37,684 nt of DNA from Chloroflexota bacterium (GTDB lineage: Bacteria; Chloroflexota; Ktedonobacteria; Ktedonobacterales; Ktedonobacteraceae): contig VBJK01000095.1 of assembly GCA_005879655.1 (NCBI GenBank), forward strand, positions 1-37,684, read 5' to 3'. Each line of letters opens with the position of its first letter. Position 1 is the stretch's first letter. Under the pieces are notes generated by a model. The model was given only the letters and a program-made list of their open reading frames with translations, was not told where the DNA came from and did not search any database. Made by a program: the position numbers and the translations under genes. Shown here one piece after another: positions 7,675-15,592 of this stretch.

Positions 7675-9862
7675 AGCTCCCATCCCCCTCAGAATCAGTC
7701 TCCTCAATGCCCACCAACACACCATCTTTTAACACGAGGAATGGCGCATGGCGCTCATTCACCTCTTTAACTCTACGATTATAGGTACTGAGCAACAACT
7801 CACGCTGTATCTTTAGTTCTTCATTTGAGAACTCAGCCATCTCATCAATATTTTGTGCAACAAAAGATGCAATGGACTTAATAACTATGTTTCCATCGAT
7901 ACCATACTTTTGTGCCTTTGTAATAGCTAAAGAGAGCCTTCTCGATGGTACCAATAAATAAACCTGTTTTCCCTGACTGAGATTTAATTTACACTTAGCA
8001 TAGACAGCATCCTGCGGTGACATCGTTACATGAATTACTGCATCTTTCACATGAAAGTCCCCATAGCGATTAGTTGGCTCATCGGCTGTCGATGAAGATT
8101 CGTTCGTGATAGTTACGCCAGGAAACCTTAACTCCAGCTTAGCACCAACAAGATGTTGGGCAATTGCGCCTGAAGAAGTACCATCTGCATTTTCCAACAA
8201 TATTTCAATAGCTTTTTCAGTAGTATATAAATGTTCAAAGTCTATCTCTTTCTGTGCGCGTTCAAAAAGTAGTAACAACGCTTGAACCATATGCCATTCC
8301 AAATAGCTCAAATAATCATTTCTCACTTCTTGTGATAAGTTTTCCAGATGTAGCGCATCAAGCAAGATTAATAATCTCTCAGCAGCTCGTGGTGCACCCC
8401 GACTCGTTCTTCCGAATTCACCACTTACGAGCTTTTTAGGGACATTAAATTTCTTCAGCACTCTATTGCCCAAGGAAATTCCTTGATTCTTCAACTGAGT
8501 TCCAGCTTTCGTCCTATGAAAAGCAATATCCAGTACATAATCTTTAAGCAGACTTTCCAGAATTGTTATCCCACCGCAAATAGCTCCCCAGCCAGATTTT
8601 CCATCTTCCTTATCTACCCCGGCATACCATTCCTCATAAAGTGCATCAAGCCTCGTGTGTATATCCGTATTCACATCCATATATCTCGTCTCTCCTAAAA
8701 GAATCTCTCGTTCAGTATCTCCATGAGTTACCTCATCCACAAGTGGGTTTAGGTAATTCCTCCCGATCCACTCAATCACGTGGACACATACAGCATCACC
8801 AAACCCAAAAAGGGCCTTATCAAAAGAAACAGTTATATTGTAATCATCAGCCCCCATTAATCTGGCTGCCTCACGTGGTGTTATAAGCCGAGCGGAGCAG
8901 CTACCATAGCCTGCTTTAAACAGTATTTGTTTCGCACTACCTCCTGCTGGAGTACGTAGACAACCCGCAATTCCATCTATGCGTAGTTCAGCAGTTGATT
9001 TCTTGTCTCGCATACGTCGAAAAACTGTCCCATAACTCCAATGAGCACGCTCCATCATTTGCTTTGCAATTTTAAGATGCAGTGGACTCATTTGATTGAG
9101 AAGATACGTTACACGCTCTGCACTCCACCACAACGGGTCATGATCTGGCAAATCCTCGATGATAGTCTCCAAAGTGGAGGTATTTTTCGGCGGCGAAGGT
9201 AATTGGCGCATATTCCATCTGATCTCAGGATGATTCAAGATAAATGAAGTCAATGCTTTTGGCCTGACCTCTGTTTCAAGGCCAAAGGGTAGATCATGAT
9301 TCCTTGAGAAAATCTCATCCAACAGCCCTATTACAAACATTCTTTGTCTGCTTTGTGGAACAAAGTTTGCAGCATCCAGTATAAAAGCATCAACAGAGTA
9401 ACCCAAATCATTTAAGTCTTGTAAAACCAAGCGGAAAGCTTCCCCTCTACTGGCATTAAGGAGACCAGTCACGTTTTCCAGCATAACTAGGGGGGGTTTA
9501 TCCTGCTTCATGTGCTCCAGGATGCGTGTGAATCCCCAGATTGCCGATGAATGTTCGCCCCTCAAACCATTGAGAGATCCTGCTAATGAAAGATCTTTAC
9601 AAGGAAATGATGCTGTAGCCAAAGCCACACGAGGAACATCATTGGCCTTTAAGTTGAAAACGTCACCAACAATAAAATACTCTGAGGCATCCGTAAAATG
9701 CCCTTTATACATCTTATATTTAATTGGATCAAAGTCATTGGCAAACGAAGCAGACCAACTCAGCCTTTCTAAGCCAGCTCTTACCAAACCAATCCCAGCA
9801 AAGAACTCAGCAAATTTCCTCTCTCGTAACACTTCGAGTCTGTTGGATGCAATACATCTCAT
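7658..9862 (-). CDS. DNA (cytosine-5) methyltransferase with long C-terminal extension (possible restriction-modification fusion)
   Basis: 734 residues. The C5-methyltransferase part is complete: motif I FAEFFAGIGLVRAG (18-30), motif IV SFPCKDLSLAG with catalytic Cys88, motif VI LENV (128-131), motif VIII VPQSRQRMFVIG, a target-recognition region, and closing motifs IX/X (ITPREAARLMGA, FGDAVCVHVIEWI, around 325-370). About 360 extra residues follow; most C5 enzymes lack these. They contain RYGDFHVKDAVIHVT and, 14 residues on, CKLNLSQGKQVYLLVP, reminiscent of the DUF4928-type tail seen on some C5 methyltransferases. A D-x(n)-H-x-T core plus a following basic strand could be a nuclease. The ATG at 9862 has GGAGG 9 bases upstream and its own promoter. 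No separate restriction gene is adjacent. Confidence 0.88.
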   Translation of the reverse strand: MRCIASNRLEVLRERKFAEFFAGIGLVRAGLERLSWSASFANDFDPIKYKMYKGHFTDASEYFIVGDVFNLKANDVPRVALATASFPCKDLSLAGSLNGLRGEHSSAIWGFTRILEHMKQDKPPLVMLENVTGLLNASRGEAFRLVLQDLNDLGYSVDAFILDAANFVPQSRQRMFVIGLLDEIFSRNHDLPFGLETEVRPKALTSFILNHPEIRWNMRQLPSPPKNTSTLETIIEDLPDHDPLWWSAERVTYLLNQMSPLHLKIAKQMMERAHWSYGTVFRRMRDKKSTAELRIDGIAGCLRTPAGGSAKQILFKAGYGSCSARLITPREAARLMGADDYNITVSFDKALFGFGDAVCVHVIEWIGRNYLNPLVDEVTHGDTEREILLGETRYMDVNTDIHTRLDALYEEWYAGVDKEDGKSGWGAICGGITILESLLKDYVLDIAFHRTKAGTQLKNQGISLGNRVLKKFNVPKKLVSGEFGRTSRGAPRAAERLLILLDALHLENLSQEVRNDYLSYLEWHMVQALLLLFERAQKEIDFEHLYTTEKAIEILLENADGTSSGAIAQHLVGAKLELRFPGVTITNESSSTADEPTNRYGDFHVKDAVIHVTMSPQDAVYAKCKLNLSQGKQVYLLVPSRRLSLAITKAQKYGIDGNIVIKSIASFVAQNIDEMAEFSNEELKIQRELLLSTYNRRVKEVNERHAPFLVLKDGVLVGIEETDSEGDGSWKSSL

Positions 9863-9898
9863 CCCATGAATCCTCCATATATCCCAAATTATGAATCC

Positions 9899-9927
9899 AT
9901 TATATTACTCATTCAACTTTCTGACAA
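9899..9927 (-). promoter_or_regulatory. Sigma-70-type promoter of the C5 methyltransferase gene
   Basis: Read on the minus strand, TTGTCA (9927-9922) and TATAAT (9904-9899) are separated by exactly 17 bp. The expected transcript start is 30 bp or so before the ATG at 9862. This is a near-consensus promoter, which suggests strong expression unless it is repressed by the HTH protein encoded just upstream. Confidence 0.65.
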
Positions 9928-10010
9928 CTTACAGCGGCACGCAGGGGGTATGAAAAAGTTGTAGGCAAGTAAGTAAAAAGGTGGTATCCTCGTCTGTATC
10001 TGAGCAACAC

Positions 10011-10253
10011 TCACCTCTCATCAGGAGTAGATTTCTTAGGAGCAGCATCATCCGGCACCTCTTCTAACAACTCTCCGGGGTGCACGCCAAGTGCCCGCGC
10101 TAGCTTGCCCAGCGTCTCTGTTGTAGTAATGTAGTAGGGGTCTTTGAACATGCGTTTCACAGTGTTATATGCAACATCAGCGTCCCTCTGAAGCTTGCCC
10201 ATGCTGAACCCCTTCTCCTTAGCGACTTCCTTAACGCGCAAACGTACTGCCAT
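10011..10253 (-). CDS. Small XRE/Cro-like helix-turn-helix regulator (copy 1)
   Basis: An 80-residue DNA-binding protein, almost entirely one HTH domain: RVKEVAKEKGFSMGKLQRDADVAYNTVKRMF gives the scaffold and recognition helices, and TLGKLARALGVHPGELLE closes the fold. The short polar tail ends PKKSTPDER. It lies upstream of the C5 methyltransferase on the same strand, as controller (C) proteins of restriction-modification systems do. It is a close paralogue of the divergent HTH gene at 10555: MAVRLRVKEVA is identical at the start of both, and both end in EEVPDDA before diverging. A ribosome site before the ATG is weak. Its target is unknown; the shared intergenic region is the obvious candidate. 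Confidence 0.82.
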   Translation of the reverse strand: MAVRLRVKEVAKEKGFSMGKLQRDADVAYNTVKRMFKDPYYITTTETLGKLARALGVHPGELLEEVPDDAAPKKSTPDER

Positions 10254-10283
10254 AAGCCACTGCTCTCATCTGTAGTACACAGG

Positions 10284-10292
10284 ATTGTAGCA
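10284..10292 (-). promoter_or_regulatory. Extended -10 promoter candidate for HTH copy 1
   Basis: On the minus strand the sequence TGCTACAAT lies 30 bases before the ATG at 10253. TGn followed by TACAAT is an extended -10 element, which can work without a good -35. The same nine bases occur at the matching place upstream of HTH copy 2, so the promoter seems to have been duplicated with the gene. Confidence 0.45.
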
Positions 10293-10452
10293 CTCCTTGC
10301 CCTCCCATAACACTAGCCAGCTAATGCCTCACCTGGATGTGGGGTCGCAAACGTCAGTCCACTTGCTGATTTTATCCACCTCTCTTCGGCGCTGGTAGTC
10401 AAGAAATCCCTTTGCTCTTTTCATGCTATTGGACATATATGGGTACCCCTAT

Positions 10453-10481
10453 AGCTAGGACTCCTACAGTTAGGACTCTTA
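10453..10481. repeat. Tandem 14-bp direct repeats in the divergent HTH control region
   Basis: AGCTAGGACTCCTA (10453-10466) and AGTTAGGACTCTTA (10468-10481) differ at two positions and are spaced 15 bp apart. They lie about 30 bp upstream of the extended -10 of HTH copy 2. Such repeats fit operator sites for an XRE-type regulator. The remainder of the 301-bp gap (10254-10554) shows only the two promoter candidates and a GGGTACCC palindrome at 10441-10448. Confidence 0.5.
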
Positions 10482-10510
10482 TTTGGTGACTACTACTCAG
10501 AAGAGCCTCT

Positions 10511-10519
10511 TGCTACAAT
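10511..10519 (+). promoter_or_regulatory. Extended -10 promoter candidate for HTH copy 2 and TIR-WD40
   Basis: TGCTACAAT at 10511-10519 is an extended -10 element 35 bases before the ATG at 10555. No convincing -35 is present. The motif is identical to the one upstream of HTH copy 1. If used, it would make the transcript for the HTH and TIR genes start near 10526, which rules out a longer HTH start at 10483. Confidence 0.45.
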
Positions 10520-10554
10520 CTCGTCAGACAACTGGTGAGATTATTGGGAAAACT

Positions 10555-10788
10555 ATGGCAGTACGCTTGCGAGTTAAAGAGGTTGCGAGAAATAAGGGTA
10601 TTAGCATGGGAAAACTCCATAGACAAGCAGATGTGTCATACAAGACAATTAAACGCATCTACTCGGACCCGTTCTACGCGACAACCACCATAACCCTTGG
10701 CAAGCTTGCCAGGGTGCTTGGTGTTTCACCTGGAGAACTGATAGAAGAAGTACCAGATGACGCCGAAGCAGAAGATGTAGCTCACTAA
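10555..10788 (+). CDS. Small XRE/Cro-like helix-turn-helix regulator (copy 2)
   Basis: A 77-residue HTH protein: RVKEVARNKGISMGKLHRQADVSYKTIKRIYSDPF, then TLGKLARVLGVSPGELIEE. It matches the divergent 80-residue gene over nearly its full length. I take the ATG at 10555, where the paralogy begins; an upstream in-frame TTG at 10483 would add 24 residues with no counterpart in the paralogue and would overlap the -10. The TIR-WD40 gene begins 10 bases after the stop, so this regulator and the TIR protein are almost certainly co-transcribed. A role in keeping a toxic TIR effector silent is plausible but not shown. Confidence 0.82.
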   Translation: MAVRLRVKEVARNKGISMGKLHRQADVSYKTIKRIYSDPFYATTTITLGKLARVLGVSPGELIEEVPDDAEAEDVAH

Positions 10789-10798
10789 GGTAGGTGCA

Positions 10799-11956
10799 AT
10801 GATGTTCAAGATCTTCTTCTGCTATGCGCGTGAAGATGAAGTACACTTAAATAAGCTCAAGATACACCTGAAATCCTTAGAGCTAGAGGGACTCATTGAG
10901 ACGTGGTATGATCGCAAGATTGATCCTGGCGTGGAATGGGAAAAAGAGATTCGTGAAAAACTGGACATGGCGCAAATTATCCTCCTGCTCATCAGTCCTG
11001 ATTTTCTAGCGTCCGAGTACTGTCGTGGTGTTGAGATGAAACTTGCGCTAGAGCGCCATGAACGCGGTGAAGCCCGTGTCATCCCTATCATTGTGCGCCA
11101 TGTCCACTGGCGGATACAACCACTTCATAAGCTGCAAGCGCTCCCAATGGATGCCAAGCCTATCACTAGTTGGGCTGATGTTGATGCAGCGTGTTTTGAT
11201 GTAACAGATGGTATCCGGCGCATAATTCAGCAGCTGTCACCACCAAAGTCTATTTTCCCCTCTTTTCTTAGCTCCAGTTCTCCTACAACATACACACCTG
11301 TTTCACCCCAACCTTCGTCTGCCGTGATACCCCAAGACTGGGCACTTCTGCACACTCATACTGCTCATACCGACCGGGTGACAAGTGTAGCCATCAGTGC
11401 TGACAGTCAAACCTTGGTCAGTGGGAGCAGGGATCACACCGCCAAAGTATGGAATTTGCATACAGGGGAGTTAATACACACTCTTGTAGGACACTCAGAG
11501 GCGGTAATGAGTGTGGCTATTAGTGAAAACGGGCGGCTACTTGTCACTGGCAGTAAGGACACGACAGTCAGGCTGTGGTTTCTACAGACGGGAGAATTGA
11601 TACGCACTCTTTCAGGACACTCAGAGGCTGTGATGAGTGTAGCTATTAGTGAAAATGGGCAGTGGCTCGCCAGCGGGAGTCTTGATCGCACTCTCAAACT
11701 ATGGGATTTGCAGACAGAGACGCTATCGCGCACTCTTGAGCATACTGGCCGTGTGGTAAGCGTGGCAGTAAGTTCTGATGTACAGATCGTTGCCAGTGCA
11801 ACTATCGATAAAACCGTCAAGCTGTGGAGCCTGGAGACTGGCAGGCTGCGACACACCCTGGAAGGGCATACTGCGGAATGCTCAAATTGTGGAATTTACG
11901 CCAGGGAAAGTTCCTGCGCACTCTTGATGAGCAGGCAAGATGTGTTCTTAGCGTAG
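10799..11956 (+). CDS. TIR-domain protein with WD40 repeats, truncated by an internal deletion
   Basis: Residues 2-135 are a bacterial TIR domain: FKIFFCYAREDE, GLIETWYDRKIDPGVEW, IILLLISPDFLASEYC, then GVEM with Glu79 in the place of the catalytic Glu of NAD-cleaving TIRs. A Ser/Pro linker follows to about 180. Four WD40 blades come next, for example SVAISENGQWLASGSLDRTLKLWDL. The fifth blade starts (HTLEGHTA) and then loses frame, ending in a 24-residue out-of-frame tail. The lost part continues in another frame at 11878-12174 with the end of blade 5 and blades 6 and 7. The original was therefore a TIR plus a seven-bladed propeller, as in sensor-effector defence proteins. The ATG at 10799 has GGTAGG upstream; 10802 is also possible. 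Confidence 0.85.
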   Translation: MMFKIFFCYAREDEVHLNKLKIHLKSLELEGLIETWYDRKIDPGVEWEKEIREKLDMAQIILLLISPDFLASEYCRGVEMKLALERHERGEARVIPIIVRHVHWRIQPLHKLQALPMDAKPITSWADVDAACFDVTDGIRRIIQQLSPPKSIFPSFLSSSSPTTYTPVSPQPSSAVIPQDWALLHTHTAHTDRVTSVAISADSQTLVSGSRDHTAKVWNLHTGELIHTLVGHSEAVMSVAISENGRLLVTGSKDTTVRLWFLQTGELIRTLSGHSEAVMSVAISENGQWLASGSLDRTLKLWDLQTETLSRTLEHTGRVVSVAVSSDVQIVASATIDKTVKLWSLETGRLRHTLEGHTAECSNCGIYARESSCALLMSRQDVFLA

Positions 11957-12174
11957 CAATCGATGGCTCTGGACAAACTCTGGTGAGTGGCTGCTGGGAT
12001 AAAACTATTAAATTGTGGAACTTACGTATGGGAGGGAGGCTAACGTGTACGTTTGCAAGACTTCCAGATGTTGTCACTAGCGTAGCGCTGAGCCGAGACG
12101 GGCGCTTCCTGGCTAATGGAAGTTGGGATAATACTGTCACTATTTGGGAAAGACAACAAGGCGATGTTACCTAA
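11878..12174 (+). pseudogene. Displaced 3' remnant of the TIR-WD40 gene (end of blade 5, blades 6-7)
   Basis: This frame reads MLKLWNLRQGKFLRTL, then a complete blade SVAIDGSGQTLVSGCWDKTIKLWNL and another SVALSRDGRFLANGSWDNTVTIW. It joins the upstream gene in the middle of a blade. Only 8 bases separate the GHT of blade 5 from the LKLW of the same blade, where sister blades have about 69 bases, so roughly 61 bp have been lost. No ribosome site precedes 11878. It is unlikely to be made as a separate protein. Confidence 0.75.
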
Positions 12175-12271
12175 TAGAGCCTACCCTGAACACCTATCCG
12201 CCTGTTCTCCTCAACTGCATAAGTTTACAAAACAGGCTACTAAGTTCCTATAACCTGGAAAGGACCTTGTA

Positions 12272-12601
12272 GTGAACCATAGCGTTCATCATACTCTTGT
12301 CAATTTTATCTGGAATGTTGCAGATGACGTGCTACGCGATATATACGTGCGCGGCAAATATCGCGATGTTATTCTTCCCATGATCGTCATACGCCGCCTG
12401 GATGTGCTGCTTGAGGATAGCAAAGAGGATGTGCTCAAGCGCCACCAGTACCTTGAGGAACTCAAAATACCCCCAGAAGATCAGGTACAGGCGCTCGAAG
12501 AGGCTGCTGGATACTCTTTCTATAATATCTCTCCATTTACATTGCAAAGTTTGCCGAAGTATGATGGCAAAACTACGGTTACCAGATTGATACCCTGGTA
12601 G
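12272..12601 (+). pseudogene. hsdM: Type I restriction-modification methyltransferase subunit, N-terminal fragment
   Basis: A GTG start at 12272 with AAAGGA 9 bases upstream. The protein begins like the N-terminal helical domain of HsdM: FIWNVADDVLRDIYVRGKYRDVILPMIVIRRLDVLLE, then YSFYNISPFTLQSL. It leaves frame at about 12550-12590 and stops at 12601. The rest of hsdM continues in another frame from about 12583 (QIDTLVEHGRLGLLL, INLSPKP). Compared with the usual HsdM layout, roughly 20-30 residues of the linker between these parts are missing. The gene is therefore broken, or the sequence is wrong here. Confidence 0.8.
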
Positions 12602-12681
12602 AACATGGAAGGCTCGGCTTACTGCTTCAGAAATTCACGACTCGTGAGATCAATCTTAGTCCCAAGCCAATCAAGAATGAT

Positions 12682-14286
12682 ATGGGCGAGGTGCTGCGGC
12701 CAGGGCTGACGAATCTTGGTATGGGCCATGTCTTTGAGGAATTGATCCGCAGGTTCAACGAGGAAAACAATGAAGAAGCAGGAGAGCATTTTACGCCACG
12801 TGACATTATCCAATTGATGACGCATCTTATTTTTCTACCAATTAAAGATGAGATACAAAGCGGTGCCGAATATCAGGTCTATGATCCTGCCTGTGGCTCT
12901 GGTGGTATGCTCACGGAAGCGGAAGATTTCTTGCAAAAGCTAACACAAGCAGCAGGTAAGGAAAACATCAAAATCGAGTTGTTTGGTCAGGAGGTTAATC
13001 CAGAGACCTTTGCGATCTGCCAGTCCGATATGCTGATCAAAGGGCGCAATCCGAGCAATATCAAATATGGCTCGACGCTCTCTAGCGATGATTTCCCAGG
13101 TAAACAATTCGACTTTATGCTCGCCAATCCCCCTTACGGTAAATCCTGGAAAGGGGACATGGATGCTCTACAAGAAGGGCAAGAAGGACGCAAGAAAGAA
13201 GTACGCGACACACGCTATATCGTTGCTCTGCCTGGCCTCGCCCAAGATAAAAAGCTGCCTCTGATTCCCAGAAGTAATGATGGTCAGCTCCTGTTCCTTG
13301 TCAATATGCTGCATAGAATGAAGCAGCAGACTGTATTAGGTAGCCGCATTGCGGTCGTGCACAACGGTTCCGCACTGTTCACTGGTGATGCGGGTCAAGG
13401 CGAGAGCAATATTCGTCAGTGGATTATCGAGCATGACTGGCTAGAAGCCATTATTGCCCTACCTCTAGATATGTTCTACAACACTGGCATTGCTACCTAT
13501 ATTTGGCTACTCTCTAACAAAAAGCCGGAGCACCGACGAGGCAAGATTCAGCTCATCGATGCTACTAACTTCTATAAGAAACTGCGTAAAAATCTGGGGA
13601 AAAAGAACTGCCAACTGACGAGCGAGCATATCGAGACTATTACCCAGCTGTTTCTTGACTTCCGCGAAACGCCAGCAAGCAAAATATGTGACAATGCAGA
13701 CTTTGGCTACCATTCCATCACCATCGAGAGACCTCTAAGACTGACGACACACGTCACTGCTGAACGCATGAGCAAATTTAAAGCAACAACTGATGCTCGC
13801 TTGCACCCTCTGGCCAATGCCCTACAGGCATTTGTTGGACAGGAGCCGCATAAGGACTTTAACCATGTTCGCGCCGCGCTTGAGACCTACGTGAAACAGA
13901 ACTTTTTTCCCTTGCAAAGAGATGACTTTAAAGTCCTGTGTGATGCGTTCACTGAGAAAGATGAGACGGCTGAGCCTATTATTAAGAAACATACAAAGAC
14001 CGCTATCAGCTACGAAAGCGATGCAGAGCTACGTGATACCGAAAAAGTACCACTCACAGAATCTATAGAGCATTACTTTGCACGTGAAGTACTGCTAAAC
14101 GTGCCAGATGCCTGGATTGATCATACAAAAACAGTAAAAGGCTATGAAATTCTTTTTAACAAATATTTCTACAAATATCAGCCATTGCGCAGTTTAGCAG
14201 AGATTACTGCTGACATTCTGGCCTTAGAGATGGAGACGAAGGGGCTACTCTCTCACATTGTAAGTAATAAGGAAGAAATGCAATGA
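12682..14286 (+). CDS. hsdM: Type I restriction-modification methyltransferase subunit, C-terminal fragment with N6-adenine methylase domain
   Basis: It carries the catalytic part of HsdM, which methylates adenine in the S-subunit target. In the 534-residue frame from the first Met, HVFEELIRRFNEEN leads to HFTPRDIIQLM, SAM motif DPACGSGGM (68-76), catalytic NPPYG (149-153), SRIAVVHNGSALFTGDAG and YNTGIATYIWLL. The tail (about 400-534) is the usual helical HsdM C-terminus. No ribosome site precedes 12682, and homologous sequence continues upstream in this frame to about 12583, so 12682 is an internal Met of a frameshifted gene. It overlaps hsdS by ATGA at 14283. The methylase fold is whole, but the N-terminal domain needed for the M2S complex is separated. 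Confidence 0.85.
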   Translation: MGEVLRPGLTNLGMGHVFEELIRRFNEENNEEAGEHFTPRDIIQLMTHLIFLPIKDEIQSGAEYQVYDPACGSGGMLTEAEDFLQKLTQAAGKENIKIELFGQEVNPETFAICQSDMLIKGRNPSNIKYGSTLSSDDFPGKQFDFMLANPPYGKSWKGDMDALQEGQEGRKKEVRDTRYIVALPGLAQDKKLPLIPRSNDGQLLFLVNMLHRMKQQTVLGSRIAVVHNGSALFTGDAGQGESNIRQWIIEHDWLEAIIALPLDMFYNTGIATYIWLLSNKKPEHRRGKIQLIDATNFYKKLRKNLGKKNCQLTSEHIETITQLFLDFRETPASKICDNADFGYHSITIERPLRLTTHVTAERMSKFKATTDARLHPLANALQAFVGQEPHKDFNHVRAALETYVKQNFFPLQRDDFKVLCDAFTEKDETAEPIIKKHTKTAISYESDAELRDTEKVPLTESIEHYFAREVLLNVPDAWIDHTKTVKGYEILFNKYFYKYQPLRSLAEITADILALEMETKGLLSHIVSNKEEMQ

Positions 14287-15548
14287 AGCCATATCCTGCA
14301 TACAAGGACTCTGAACTGCCATGGTTAGGCAAAGTTCCGCAGCATTGGGAGACAAAGCGCTTAAAATACGTAGCACCTATGTCTAGAGTAAAATTAGCCG
14401 AGCAGCCCGCAGACCTTCCTTACTTGGGACTCGAACATATCGAGGCCAAAACAGGTCAAGTGTTGCTTAACGATCTAGCAGAGCATGTTGAAAGCGCTGT
14501 GAGCCTCTTTGACAAGGGAAATGTGCTTTTCAGTAAGCTCAGACCGTATCTGGCCAAGGTTGCACTCGCGGAATTTCGGGGAACTTGCACAACGGAATTG
14601 TTGGTCTTTCAACCGGGGAAGCTGATAGATAGTAAGTTTCTTTTCTATCGGCTCCTTTCACAAGATTTTATCGCGTTCGCTAACTCTATGACTTATGGGG
14701 CAAAAATGCCTCGTGCCAGTAGCGAACAAATCAGCAATGCTGTCATCTCATTCCCGGCTCTCTCCGAACAAAAAGTCATCACGCAGTTACTCGATTATAA
14801 GTTATGCGAAATTGACGATTTTATCAAGACTAAGCAAAGTCTTATTGATCTATTAAATGAGCAGAAAATGGTTCTTACGCATAACGCCATTACTCATGGC
14901 ATCAATGCTCATGTAAGACTGAAACCCTCTGGCGTCAGATGGCTTGGCGAGATTCCTGAACATTGGGAGGTAAAACGTGCAAGGTACTACTTTAGAGAGA
15001 TCGATGAGCGGTCCGCTACAGGCAATGAGGAACTGCTCTCTGTCTCTCATATTACAGGAGTAACTCCCAGAAGTGAGAAAAATGTCACGATGTTTCTAGC
15101 TGAATCTTATGAGGGCTATAAGATGTGCCAAGCAGGCGATCTCGTTATCAATATCATGTGGGCATGGATGGGAGCATTAGGAGTTTCAGCATATAGTGGC
15201 ATTGTCAGTTCCTCTTACGGCATCTATCGACAAAAGCAGAAATTCTTTCATTGGCGCTACCTGGACTACCTGCTCAAATTGAAGCCTTATGTGGCTGAGT
15301 TCACTGCCCGTTCCACAGGTATTCATTCATCACGTCTGCGCATGTATACCGATGATTTCTTTGACATCCCTATTATTCGACCACCACTGGCTGAACAAGA
15401 AAGGATTGTGTGTTCCATTGAGCAGGAACATGCCCCTATCGATCATGCAATCTCGGTAGCAGCGCGTGAGATTGCATTGGTTCAGGAGTTTCGGACGGCG
15501 CTTATTTCTCATGTTATTACTGGCAAAGTTGACGTGCGTACTCGTTGA
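14283..15548 (+). CDS. hsdS: Type I restriction-modification specificity subunit
   Basis: 421 residues with two target-recognition domains, each introduced by the classic motif: LPWLGKVPQHWETKRLKY (about 12-29) and VRWLGEIPEHWEVKRARYYF (about 219-238). Each is followed by a coiled-coil conserved region (SEQKVITQLLDYKLCEIDDFI; LAEQERIVCSIEQEHAPIDHAI). The protein ends with a helix LISHVITGKVDV that mirrors LTHNAITHGINA after the first repeat, so it is full length. The start ATG overlaps the hsdM stop (ATGA), which implies translational coupling. No hsdR follows; the next gene is on the opposite strand, 42 bp away. The complex could at best methylate. Confidence 0.92.
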   Translation: MKPYPAYKDSELPWLGKVPQHWETKRLKYVAPMSRVKLAEQPADLPYLGLEHIEAKTGQVLLNDLAEHVESAVSLFDKGNVLFSKLRPYLAKVALAEFRGTCTTELLVFQPGKLIDSKFLFYRLLSQDFIAFANSMTYGAKMPRASSEQISNAVISFPALSEQKVITQLLDYKLCEIDDFIKTKQSLIDLLNEQKMVLTHNAITHGINAHVRLKPSGVRWLGEIPEHWEVKRARYYFREIDERSATGNEELLSVSHITGVTPRSEKNVTMFLAESYEGYKMCQAGDLVINIMWAWMGALGVSAYSGIVSSSYGIYRQKQKFFHWRYLDYLLKLKPYVAEFTARSTGIHSSRLRMYTDDFFDIPIIRPPLAEQERIVCSIEQEHAPIDHAISVAAREIALVQEFRTALISHVITGKVDVRTR

Positions 15549-15577
15549 GAGTACGGACTCATCAAACGCTGATAACC

Positions 15578-15592
15578 GAGGGCATTGCCCTC
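15578..15592. terminator. Short hairpin between convergent hsdS and kinase genes
   Basis: GAGGGC (15578-15583) and GCCCTC (15587-15592) form a 6-bp GC-rich stem with an ATT loop in the 42-bp gap between the two stop codons. No T-run is present, so termination would be weak. Confidence 0.35.

Noticed and set aside
11862..12600. Programmed -1 frameshifting joining the TIR-WD40 and hsdM pieces
   Set aside because: Frame direction fits, but 20 or more conserved residues are missing at each junction and no slippery heptamer is seen, so recoding could not restore the proteins.
10799..15548. A complete known anti-phage system such as Thoeris, BREX or DISARM
   Set aside because: TIR, methyltransferase and type I subunits are present, but there is no ThsA-like partner, PglX/PglZ, BrxL or DrmA/B, so none of these systems is supported.
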